Shown here one piece after another: positions 1 to 6,800 of a stretch of 28,865 nt of DNA. This stretch comes from CAYLNK01 sp964384675 (GTDB taxonomy: Bacteria; Acidobacteriota; Thermoanaerobaculia; UBA5066). The stretch spans positions 1-28,865 of the forward strand of contig CAYLNK010000047.1 in NCBI GenBank assembly GCA_964384675.1, in the 5' to 3' direction. The notes beneath the pieces are model-generated. The model saw only the letters and a program-made list of their open reading frames with translations. It did not search any database and was not told the DNA's origin. Within the stretch, counting starts at the first letter, position 1. Every line of letters starts with the position of its first letter. Made by a program: the position numbers and the translations under genes.

Positions 1-1280
1 GACCGTGGTCGCGGACGGGTGTATCGGAGCGCGCGGACCTGCTGGGGGCCGTCGCCGCGAGGATCGCCGAGCGGGCGGACGAGCTGGCCCAGATCGAGTC
101 GCTCGACACCGGCAAGCCGGTGAGCCTGGCCCGCACCATGGACGTGCCTCGGGCGATCCTGAATTTCCGCTTCTTCGCGGGAGCGGTGCGGCACGACGAG
201 ACGGCGTGCCACCCGATGGACTCGGCGGCGCTCAACTACACGCTCCGCCGTCCGGTCGGCGTCGCCGCGCTGATCACGCCGTGGAACCTGCCGCTCTACC
301 TCCTGTCGTGGAAGGCGGCGCCCGCGATCGCCATGGGGAACACCGTGGTCGCCAAGCCGAGCGAGCTGACGCCGCTCACCGCCGGGCTCCTGGCCGACAT
401 CTTCGGAGAGGTGGGGGCGCCCCCCGGCGTCTTCAACCTCGTGCACGGCACCGGGCCGGAAGCGGGCCAGCCGCTCACCGAGCATCCGGACGTGGCCGCG
501 GTTTCCTTCACCGGCGGCACGGCGACGGGGGCGCGGGTGGCGGCGGCCGCGGCGCCCCGCTTCAAGAAGCTGTCGCTCGAGCTGGGCGGGAAGAACCCCA
601 CCATCGTCTTCGCCGACGCGGACGTCGAGACCGCGGTGGAGGGCGCCGTGCGCGCCGGCTTCACCAACCAGGGTCAGGTCTGCCTTTGCGGCTCGCGCCT
701 CCTCGTGGAGCGGCGGATCTTCGACGACTTCGTCGAGGCGTTCGTCGCGCGCGTCCGGAGGATGCGGGTCGGCCCGCCGTCCGACCCCGCGACGGAGCTC
801 GGCGCGCTCATCTCCGAGGCGCACCGCGGGAAGGTGGAGAGCTACCTCCGGCTCGCGCGCGAGGAGGGGGGGACGATCCTCTGCGGCGGCGACCGGCCCG
901 ATCTCCCCGCGCCGTTCGACCGCGGCGCGTTCCTCACCCCGGCCGTGATCGCGGGGCTCGCGCCGTCGTGCCGGACCGCGACGGAGGAGATCTTCGGGCC
1001 CGTCGTGACCGTCCATCCGTTCGACTCGGAGGAGGAGGCGGTCGCGATCGCCAACGGAGTGAGGTATGGCCTCTCGGCCTCGGTCTTCACCCGCGACGTG
1101 TCGCGGGCCCATCGCGTCTCGGCGCGGCTCGAGTGCGGGATGGTGTGGGTGAACACGTGGCTCCTCCGCGACCTGCGCGTGCCGTTCGGTGGCGTCAAGG
1201 AGAGCGGTGTCGGACGCGAGGGGGGCCGCCACTCGCTGGAGTTCTTCAGCGAGCCGAAGAACGTCTGCGTGAAGCTGTGA
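1..1280 (+). CDS. 2-aminomuconate / 2-hydroxymuconate semialdehyde dehydrogenase-type ALDH (5' truncated by window edge)
   Basis: NAD(P)-dependent aldehyde dehydrogenase of the muconic-semialdehyde group. The frame is open from base 3, where residues PWSRTGVSERADLL match the normal N-terminal region, so the gene starts upstream. About 425 codons are present of a usual 485-490, and an internal ATG at 138 is not the real start. Visible ALDH features are the TPWNLPLY cofactor-fold motif, SFTGGTATG, the general-base Glu in LELGGKN (codon at 579), the catalytic Cys in GQVCLCGSR (codon at 681) and EIFGPVV. The GQVCLCGSR form is typical of 2-hydroxymuconic and 2-aminomuconic semialdehyde dehydrogenases (XylG, AmnC, NbaE). 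With AmnB-, AmnA/AmnD- and KynB-like genes nearby, 2-aminomuconate semialdehyde is the likeliest substrate, which is inference. The ALDH family call is very sure; the substrate is less so. Confidence 0.88.
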   Translation, partial: PWSRTGVSERADLLGAVAARIAERADELAQIESLDTGKPVSLARTMDVPRAILNFRFFAGAVRHDETACHPMDSAALNYTLRRPVGVAALITPWNLPLYLLSWKAAPAIAMGNTVVAKPSELTPLTAGLLADIFGEVGAPPGVFNLVHGTGPEAGQPLTEHPDVAAVSFTGGTATGARVAAAAAPRFKKLSLELGGKNPTIVFADADVETAVEGAVRAGFTNQGQVCLCGSRLLVERRIFDDFVEAFVARVRRMRVGPPSDPATELGALISEAHRGKVESYLRLAREEGGTILCGGDRPDLPAPFDRGAFLTPAVIAGLAPSCRTATEEIFGPVVTVHPFDSEEEAVAIANGVRYGLSASVFTRDVSRAHRVSARLECGMVWVNTWLLRDLRVPFGGVKESGVGREGGRHSLEFFSEPKNVCVKL

Positions 1281-1314
1281 CGAGATGGGAGCCCCCGTCG
1301 GTATCCTCCCGGAC

Positions 1315-1980
1315 GTGAGCAAGCTCAGCCGACTCAAGGCGAGCGGGTTTCGATCGATCCGGGAGCTCGATCTGGAGATTGGTGCTCTCAACGTTCTCGT
1401 CGGCGCGAACGGTGCCGGAAAGTCTCGTCGCCCTCTTTCGTTTTCTCAACGAGCTGGCTGCGGAGCGTCTTCAGGTGGCGATCGAGACAGCGGGCGGCGC
1501 GAACGCCCTGCTGCATTTCGGCCGCCGAAGGACGGCAGGTCTTTCCATCGAGCTGACGCTCGGCATGACCGACTACCGCTGCGTTCTGGTTCCTACGGAC
1601 CAGGATTCGCTGGTGATCTCTTCCGAGGAGTGCCGGACCCGGCTCTACGGCAAGGAGCATGCTCATGTCGAAGGCCCGTGGTCGGGTCGCGAATCGAGGC
1701 TCGCGGGCGCCGGTCGAATCGCGCAGGATGTGCAAGCGCAGCTATCGAGCTGGAGGACCTACCACTTCCACGACACGAGCGCGGCAGCCGGCCTGAAGCA
1801 GCACGTGAGCATCGACGACAACGCCCGCCTTCGACCCGACGGCTCGAACCTCGCGGCGTTCCTCCTCATGCTCCGGGACGCACACCCGCAGCACTACCGG
1901 AACATTCGGGACACGGTCCGGCTCGTGGCCCCCTTCCTGAAGGACTTCACGTTGCGCCCGTCCCCGCGGAACCCCGCGCA
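1315..1980 (+). pseudogene. Broken AAA (AAA_21/COG4637-type) ATPase, frameshifted and 3'-truncated
   Basis: Remnant of a RecF/SMC-like ATPase of the kind often paired with a DUF4276 (TOPRIM-like) protein. From the GTG at 1315 the first frame reads SKLSRLKASGFRSIRELDLE and a Walker A, GANGAGKS. Right after the Walker A Lys (1420-1422) the reading must shift to another frame, which gives LVALFRFLNELA and later YHFHDTSAAAG and RPDGSNLAAFLLMLRD, all family-typical. A 5-nt deletion, removing the usual Asn and part of Ser, would explain the shift. Homology stops near LRPSPRNP (about 1975), so the half with the signature motif, Walker B and D-loop is missing. Codon use is less GC3-rich than in the neighbours, which suggests foreign origin. 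A sequencing error could explain the frameshift but not the missing C-terminal half. Confidence 0.75.
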
Positions 1981-2155
1981 GAGACCAGCGCTTCGAACTC
2001 GTGGACGATCAGGTTCGGCGCGAGTCGCCCATCCCCGATGTCGGCGGCGAATGCTCGCTCGAGATACTCCGCCTTCTCGCAGCCACGGAGTCGATCCGAG
2101 GTCGAGACTCCTGGAAAATCGCTGCCGCGGCGGAGGCCGTGGACTCGGTCTTCCC
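1980..2155 (-). pseudogene. Inverted internal fragment of a DUF4276-family gene
   Basis: Read on the minus strand, this stretch gives GSDFPG..., then CEKAEYLERAFAADIGDGRL, then APNLIVHEFEALVSA. This closely resembles the central part of DUF4276 proteins (YGLP.DFPG, then AADIGD.RF.PN, then HEFEALLFSD). The matching C-terminal part of the same family lies immediately downstream on the plus strand, so the segment looks inverted in place. Boundaries are approximate: the left end is where ATPase homology stops and the right end is about 2150-2165. It has no start codon of its own and is not expected to be made. The assignment is from remembered family motifs, not an alignment. Confidence 0.6.
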
Positions 2156-2414
2156 GGGCCGCCAGGCTGGCCCCGACGTCCAGGCGATTCGGGACGGATA
2201 CCGCTCGCCAGAGGAAATCGACGACGGACCCGACACGCATCCGTCCGGCCGATTGCGTGCCCTCATTCCGGAATACGACAAGGTGCGTGACGGCTCGCTG
2301 GTGACCCAGCGGATCGGGCTCTCGAGGCTACGTTCGGAGTGTCCGCACTTCGGGGACTGGCTGACCCGGCTGGAGCGGCTGACCCATGGATACGGGGAAG
2401 GGGCCTGGAAATGA
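2156..2414 (+). pseudogene. C-terminal remnant of a DUF4276-family protein
   Basis: The frame ending at the TGA 2412-2414 encodes AIRDGYRSPEEIDDGPDTHP, then LRALIPEYDKVRDG and IGLSRLRSECPHFGDWLTRL. This is the characteristic DUF4276 C-terminus, in which PEEIDDGP, YDKVRDG, and ECP.F..WL..L are conserved. The N-terminal half of the family is absent here, and the central part lies inverted just upstream. The stop codon overlaps the ATG of the next gene (ATGA), so the remnant may still affect translation of the glycosylase gene. DUF4276 proteins are TOPRIM-like and commonly encoded directly after AAA_21 ATPases, which fits the broken ATPase upstream. Confidence 0.65.
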
Positions 2415-3046
2415 GTCGCGTCGTGGACGACGGTCTCCTCCTGGGCGCCGACGGGCTGCGCCGCTGCTTCTGGTGCGGCGACGACGAGCAGATGTCGGCG
2501 TACCACGACACCGAGTGGGGCTTCCCGGTCACCGACGACCGGCGTCTCTTCGAGAAGATCTGCCTGGAGGGCTTCCAGTCGGGGCTCAGCTGGCGCACGA
2601 TCCTCCGGAAGAGGGAGGCGTTCCGCGCGGCGTTCGACGGCTTCGACGTCGAGAAGGTGGCCCGCTATGGCGCGAGGAAGGTCGAGGCTCTCCTCGGGGA
2701 CGCCGGCATCGTCCGGCACCGCGGGAAGATCGAGTCGACCATCAACAACGCGAAGCGGATGTCGGCGCTCCTCGAGGAGCACGGCTCCTTCTCGGCCTAC
2801 GTCTGGCGCTTCGAGCCGCACCCGAAGACGCGACCCGGGCGGATGACGAGGCAGGTCCTCTCCGCGATGCCGACGACGCCGGAGTCGACCGCGCTCTCGA
2901 AGGACCTCAAGAAGCGCGGCTTCACGTTCGTGGGCCCCACCACCGTCTACGCGTTCATGCAGGCGATGGGCCTCGTGAACGATCACCTCGACGGCTGCGC
3001 CCTGCGTCCCGCCGCCGAGACGGCGCGCCTTAAGATGAAGCGATGA
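2411..3046 (+). CDS. tag: DNA-3-methyladenine glycosylase I
   Basis: Base-excision repair enzyme that removes 3-methyladenine from alkylated DNA, in the cytoplasm. It has 211 codons from the ATG at 2411, which overlaps the upstream remnant's stop by 4 nt. The Tag fold is recognised from RCFWCGDDE, YHDTEWGFP, the active-site region LEGFQSGLSWRTILRKRE, and FVGPTTVYAFMQA. The structural zinc site seems complete: Cys19 and His32 lie 13 residues apart as in E. coli Tag, and His and Cys sit in NDHLDGC near the C-terminus. Its stop overlaps the start of the dioxygenase gene by 4 nt, so the two are probably cotranslated, though no functional link to ring cleavage is evident. A longer in-frame opening upstream (from 2339) has no family homology and runs over the DUF4276 remnant. 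Confidence 0.95.
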   Translation: MSRVVDDGLLLGADGLRRCFWCGDDEQMSAYHDTEWGFPVTDDRRLFEKICLEGFQSGLSWRTILRKREAFRAAFDGFDVEKVARYGARKVEALLGDAGIVRHRGKIESTINNAKRMSALLEEHGSFSAYVWRFEPHPKTRPGRMTRQVLSAMPTTPESTALSKDLKKRGFTFVGPTTVYAFMQAMGLVNDHLDGCALRPAAETARLKMKR

Positions 3047-3942
3047 GCACCGGGAAGATCGTCGCCGGCTTCCTCGCACCGCACCCGCCGCACCTCGTCT
3101 ACGCCGAGAACCCGCCCCAGAACGAGCCGCGGGCCGAGTGCGGCTGGGAGACGCTGCGCTGGGGCTACGAGCGGGCGCGGACCAGCCTCCTCGCCAAGGA
3201 GTACGACGTCCTGATCGTCCACTCGCCCCACTGGCGGACGTTCGTGGGCCACCACGTCCTGGGCGTGCCCCATTTCAAGGGACTCTCCGTCGACCCCATC
3301 TTCCCGAACCTCTTCCGCTACCGCTTCGACGTGTCGGTCGACGTGCCGCTCGCCGAGGCGATCGCGGAGGAAGCGGCGGCCGCCGGACTGATCACCAAGA
3401 TGATGCGCAACCCGGCGTTCCGGCTGGACTACGGGACCATCGCGTCGTGCCACCTGGTGAACCCGGGCTGGACGAAGCCGATCGTGGGGATCTCGTCGAA
3501 CGGCTCGTATTACTACTACTCGAACGAGGTGGGCCAGGAGCAGATGATCGCCCTCGGCGAGGCGACGCGCCGGGCCGTCGAGCGGACGGGGAAGCGCGCC
3601 GTCCTCCTCGCGAGCAACAGCCTCTCGCACCGCCACTTCACGGTGGAGCCGCCGATCCCGGAGGACATGTCCAAGGAGCACCCGTACCACCACGGCCAGT
3701 ACCTCTGGGACATGCACGTCCTCGACCTGATGCGTCGCGGCCGCTCGCGGGAGCTGATCGACGAGCTGCCGGAGTTCATCGACCACACCGAGAGCGAGGT
3801 GAAGGCCGGCGCCCTCACCTGGCTCGTGGCGGCGATGGGCTTCCCGGAGTACCCGGCCGAGGTGCACGGGTACGGCACGGTGATCGGGACCGGGAACGCC
3901 GTCGTGGAGTGGGACGCGGCACGATCCGGCGCCGCTCGCTAG
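3043..3942 (+). CDS. amnB: Class III extradiol dioxygenase, 2-aminophenol 1,6-dioxygenase catalytic (beta) subunit-like
   Basis: LigB-superfamily Fe(II) ring-cleavage enzyme of 299 aa. In AmnB it opens 2-aminophenol to 2-aminomuconic 6-semialdehyde, working with the AmnA subunit. The N-terminus (GFLAPHPPHLVY, then ENPPQNEPR) and the MMRNPAFRLDYGTI and GYGTVIGTGNAVVEWD segments are close to AmnB as I remember it. The iron ligands of AmnB (His13, His62, Glu251) correspond to His14 (APHPPH), His63 (HSPHW) and Glu252 (ESEVKAG), so this should be the active subunit. The start is the ATG overlapping tag's stop (ATGA). Its expected partner is encoded 2.9 kb downstream, beyond a PilZ gene and an opposite-strand gene, rather than adjacent. 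The native substrate could be 3-hydroxyanthranilate or another aminophenol. Confidence 0.88.
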   Translation: MSTGKIVAGFLAPHPPHLVYAENPPQNEPRAECGWETLRWGYERARTSLLAKEYDVLIVHSPHWRTFVGHHVLGVPHFKGLSVDPIFPNLFRYRFDVSVDVPLAEAIAEEAAAAGLITKMMRNPAFRLDYGTIASCHLVNPGWTKPIVGISSNGSYYYYSNEVGQEQMIALGEATRRAVERTGKRAVLLASNSLSHRHFTVEPPIPEDMSKEHPYHHGQYLWDMHVLDLMRRGRSRELIDELPEFIDHTESEVKAGALTWLVAAMGFPEYPAEVHGYGTVIGTGNAVVEWDAARSGAAR

Positions 3943-3952
3943 GCGCTCCGCC

Positions 3953-4648
3953 GTGAAGGTCGCCCGCACCGCCGCCGCCACCTTCACGATCGAGTTCGAG
4001 TCGGAGGAGGAGCTGCGGGCCGAGTACGCGAGCAACCTCTCGGCGGGCGGTCTCCGGCTCCCTTCGACGGAGAAGGTCGCGCTGTTCACGGCGGTCTCCC
4101 TCACCTTCCGGCTGGCGAATCGCGGCGAGGCCAGCGCGCGCGCCACGGTCGTGGGCCACCTGCCCGCGGCCCTGGCGCTCGCGATCGAGGGGAGCCCGGG
4201 GCCGCTCCTCGAGGCGCTGCTGGTCATCCCCGAGGAGCCGGTCGAGACCGGGAACGTCTGGGATCGCCTCCGGGCGCTGCCGCACAACGAGAGGCTGCTC
4301 CTGGCGGCCAAGGCCGAGAGGTCCGAGCGGGCGATCCTGGTGCAGGACAGCGACCCGCAGGTCCTCTACTACCTCCTGAAGAACCCGCGCATCGGCGCGG
4401 AGGAGGTGGCCCGCGTCGCCAGGTCGGCCCACCTCTCGTTCCAGGCCGCCGAGCTGATCGTGAAGACGCCGCAGTGGATGAGCAACGTCGAGGTGAAGCT
4501 CGCGCTCGTCCACAACCCGAGGACGCCCTCGGCGATGGCGCTCCGGATCCTGCCGACGTTGCCCCAGGCCGAGGTCGCGAAGATCGCGCGAGGCGCCGCC
4601 GTCAGTCAGGCGCTGAAGCAGGGAGCGCTCCGGCTGCTGGTCGGCTAG
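3953..4648 (+). CDS. PilZ-like domain protein with C-terminal helical (HEAT/LRV-like) repeats
   Basis: Protein of 231 aa starting at GTG 3953, 10 nt after amnB. The N-terminal ~85 residues resemble a PilZ domain of the Myxococcus paralogue type. Here EEELRAEYASNLSAGGLRL carries the NxSxxG half of the c-di-GMP motif, but the RxxxR half is not visible, so ligand binding is doubtful. The rest (about 100-231) is Ala/Leu-rich and helical, with recurring phrases such as QVLYYLLKNPRI, ELIVKTPQWMS and LALVHNPRTPSAMALRIL. This is like the leucine-rich-variant / DUF2336-type repeats found with PilZ in Acidobacteriota and Myxococcota. The role is unknown; signalling or protein-protein contact is inferred. 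The stop shares the palindrome CTAG with the convergent glycosyltransferase gene. Confidence 0.7.
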   Translation: MKVARTAAATFTIEFESEEELRAEYASNLSAGGLRLPSTEKVALFTAVSLTFRLANRGEASARATVVGHLPAALALAIEGSPGPLLEALLVIPEEPVETGNVWDRLRALPHNERLLLAAKAERSERAILVQDSDPQVLYYLLKNPRIGAEEVARVARSAHLSFQAAELIVKTPQWMSNVEVKLALVHNPRTPSAMALRILPTLPQAEVAKIARGAAVSQALKQGALRLLVG

Positions 4649-6720
4649 CCGCCGGCGGCGTGGCGCCGGATCGAGAGTACGGCGCGGACGGCGACGACCC
4701 CGACGAGCGCCCCGACCACCCTCCAGCCCGGCCGGGACCAGGGGCTCGGGTCGGGCGCGGGCGCCTGGCCGTGGACCAGCTTCTCGTAGACGTACAGCAC
4801 CGGAGGCCGGCCGGGGCGCCCGAGCGGCCGGGCGGCGCCGCCGGGGTATCGCTCCTCGATCTGGGGCAGCAGCTCGGGCTCCTGGTAGAGGAGGATGGCG
4901 GAGGGTGGGGTCAGGTCGAGCTTCCCCGCCAGGATCTCCTCCCGCGTGGTGTTCCGCCCGGTGACGCCCCGCCCCAGGAACTGGAACTGGTGCTCGTTCC
5001 AGAGGATGTCACGGCTCAGCAGGTACGCCCTGGAGCCCTGCGGAAGCGAGTCGACGTACCGGGCGCCGCGTGCCCGTGGCCCGGCGTTGTCTTCCGCGAA
5101 CGAGACGTACGTCGCCCAGTTCTGGAGGCCGAGCGGGACGAGGCAGGCCGCCAGGAGCCCGGCCCCGAGGAGGCGAGCCCGGGGGGTCGCGGGCAGGAGC
5201 CCGAAGAGGGCGGCAGCGGCCCCCAGGGCGGAGAGGAGCGAGGCGGCGGGCAGCGCGATGTTCAGGTGCGGCCAGTACGGAGGGTCGGAGGTGATGACCC
5301 CTCCGAGGACCAGCGTCAGGGTCAGCCAGGCGAGCGGGAGCGCGGCGGAGAGCGACCGGATCCGCCGGAGCGCGAAGCCGATCCCGACGGCGAGGAACAG
5401 GGAGGCGGGGGCGCTCACCATCGGCCGGCGGAACGTGAAGTGGGGGCTCCCGTCCCCGACGAGGTGGAACGTGAGGAAGGTGTCCCGGGTCTGGTAGAGG
5501 AGCACCTCGAGGAAGCTGGACGCCCCGTACTTGCTCATCGCGTGGGCGAGGACGTCCGGGTTCCAGATGGCGACGCTCGCGCCCCGTCCGGTGAACGACT
5601 CGAAATCGGTGACGAGCAGCGCCAGCTTCGGCCCGAAGACGACGAGGGCCGAGCCGACGAGGAGCAGCCAGCCGCGCCAGGCCCGGCGGAAGGCAGGCCG
5701 GTCGAAGACGAGCTGCCAGATCGCCAGCGTCGCGATCACCACCGGGCCCACGCGCGCCGAGTAATAGTTGAAGAGGCCGAACGACAGGACGGCCCCCGAA
5801 AGGGCGAAGAGGGCCGGCGTCCCAGACCTCAACGCGGAGACGAGGAGGGTCACCGAGAGGGTGACGCACAGCGTCGCCAGCGGACCGAAGAGCGTCCGGC
5901 TGAAATGGATGTGGGTGTAGCTCACCGCGAGGAGCCCGGCGGCGAGGAGCCCGACGGCGCGTCCGAAGAGGGCCCGGCCGAGGAGGTAGAGGACCGGGAT
6001 GGTCGCGGTCCCCGCCAGGACCGAATGGATGACGAGACCGTAGTGGTCCTGACCGAAGAGGCGCATGCCGAGACCCAGGACCTGGTGCGTCGAGTACGGG
6101 TGATTCGACGGGGCGAGCCCGATCCATCGCTCCGGGCTCTGCTGCAGGATCTCGATGGTGGTGTTTCCCATGAGCGCCACGTCGGCGTGAACCTGCGCGG
6201 GCAGCTCCTCGACTTCGTGGTGCCGGAGCCAGAAGCCGGTGAAGGTGAGGAGCGCCACGAGGCCCCACTCCCAGGCGGGATGTCCCGCGACACGGAAGGC
6301 GGCCCGGTCCCGCACGATGAGCGGAAGGAGGACGAGCACGGCCCCGAGGAGCCAGAGGCCTCGGACCAGAGGTGTCTCGCCGCCGCGCGCGTAGGACACG
6401 ATACAGCCCAGGTACGACAGGCCACCGAGCAGCACGAGCCCCGAGACGAGGCGCGACCGGGTCGCGGCCGTCCACGCCGGGGCTCCGACCGCCCCCGCGC
6501 CCCCGCCGTCCCCGCGGAACGCGAGGGCGGCCACGGCGACCGCGAGCAGCAGCAGAGCGCTGGCCCAGGAGTAACGTGGGAGCCACTCCCAGGTGTTGGT
6601 GTCGCGGGTGACGGTCAGCAGCTCGCCGGTGAAGAGGTACTGCGCGGCCAGGGCCAGAGCGACCGACGCCAGGATCGGGAGCGCACGCCCGGGAGAGACG
6701 CCCACGACTGGACCTTTCAC
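4645..6720 (-). CDS. GT39 (PMT/ArnT)-type integral membrane glycosyltransferase
   Basis: Polytopic membrane protein of 691 aa with about a dozen hydrophobic segments and a C-terminal soluble part, the layout of dolichyl-phosphate-mannose / ArnT-type transferases (COG1807). In this family a sugar is moved from a polyprenyl-phosphate carrier onto protein or lipid A in the periplasm. Family-like features are the first periplasmic loop ending HADVALMGNTTIEIL, LAPSNHPYSTHQVLGLGMRL, LLGRALFGRAVGLLAAGLLA and YTHIHFSRTLFG. The usual acidic D-E pair of loop 1 is represented by EVEELPAQVHADV, so catalytic residues are uncertain. I chose GTG 6720 because a TACCAT hexamer ends 6 nt before it; the in-frame TTG at 6768 would overlap that signal. 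The acceptor is not predictable. Confidence 0.85.
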   Translation of the reverse strand: MKGPVVGVSPGRALPILASVALALAAQYLFTGELLTVTRDTNTWEWLPRYSWASALLLLAVAVAALAFRGDGGGAGAVGAPAWTAATRSRLVSGLVLLGGLSYLGCIVSYARGGETPLVRGLWLLGAVLVLLPLIVRDRAAFRVAGHPAWEWGLVALLTFTGFWLRHHEVEELPAQVHADVALMGNTTIEILQQSPERWIGLAPSNHPYSTHQVLGLGMRLFGQDHYGLVIHSVLAGTATIPVLYLLGRALFGRAVGLLAAGLLAVSYTHIHFSRTLFGPLATLCVTLSVTLLVSALRSGTPALFALSGAVLSFGLFNYYSARVGPVVIATLAIWQLVFDRPAFRRAWRGWLLLVGSALVVFGPKLALLVTDFESFTGRGASVAIWNPDVLAHAMSKYGASSFLEVLLYQTRDTFLTFHLVGDGSPHFTFRRPMVSAPASLFLAVGIGFALRRIRSLSAALPLAWLTLTLVLGGVITSDPPYWPHLNIALPAASLLSALGAAAALFGLLPATPRARLLGAGLLAACLVPLGLQNWATYVSFAEDNAGPRARGARYVDSLPQGSRAYLLSRDILWNEHQFQFLGRGVTGRNTTREEILAGKLDLTPPSAILLYQEPELLPQIEERYPGGAARPLGRPGRPPVLYVYEKLVHGQAPAPDPSPWSRPGWRVVGALVGVVAVRAVLSIRRHAAGG

Positions 6721-6726
6721 GACGCT

Positions 6727-6732
6727 ATGGTA
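6727..6732 (-). promoter_or_regulatory. -10-like TACCAT, leaderless configuration
   Basis: TACCAT on the minus strand is followed by exactly 6 nt and then the GTG start of the glycosyltransferase gene. There is no Shine-Dalgarno in between. This matches the spacing at several other genes in the window and supports both the chosen start and leaderless transcription. No clear -35 element is visible. Confidence 0.45.
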
Positions 6733-6763
6733 TCCGGCCGTCGCCGCCCGGTGGCCCGGCCCG

Positions 6764-6769
6764 TACAAT
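6764..6769 (+). promoter_or_regulatory. Candidate -10 (TACAAT) for the aminophenol dioxygenase fusion operon
   Basis: TACAAT lies 31 nt before the ATG at 6801, and a GAGGAG ribosome-binding site (about 6788-6793) precedes the start. This gene therefore appears to have a conventional leader, unlike the divergent glycosyltransferase. No good -35 is seen at 16-18 nt spacing. Confidence 0.4.
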
Positions 6770-6800
6770 CCCGGCTTCGCATGGTCCGAGGAGCCTCGTC

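Noticed and set aside
1970..2165. Inverted repeats at the edges of the DUF4276 inversion as a recombinase site
   Set aside because: Only a short GAGACC / GGTCTT resemblance is visible at the edges; too weak to claim site-specific inversion.
2009..3079. Minus-strand open frame covering tag
   Set aside because: Mostly antisense to the well-recognised tag gene. Only its 1980-2155 neighbourhood, in another minus frame, shows real family similarity (DUF4276 fragment).
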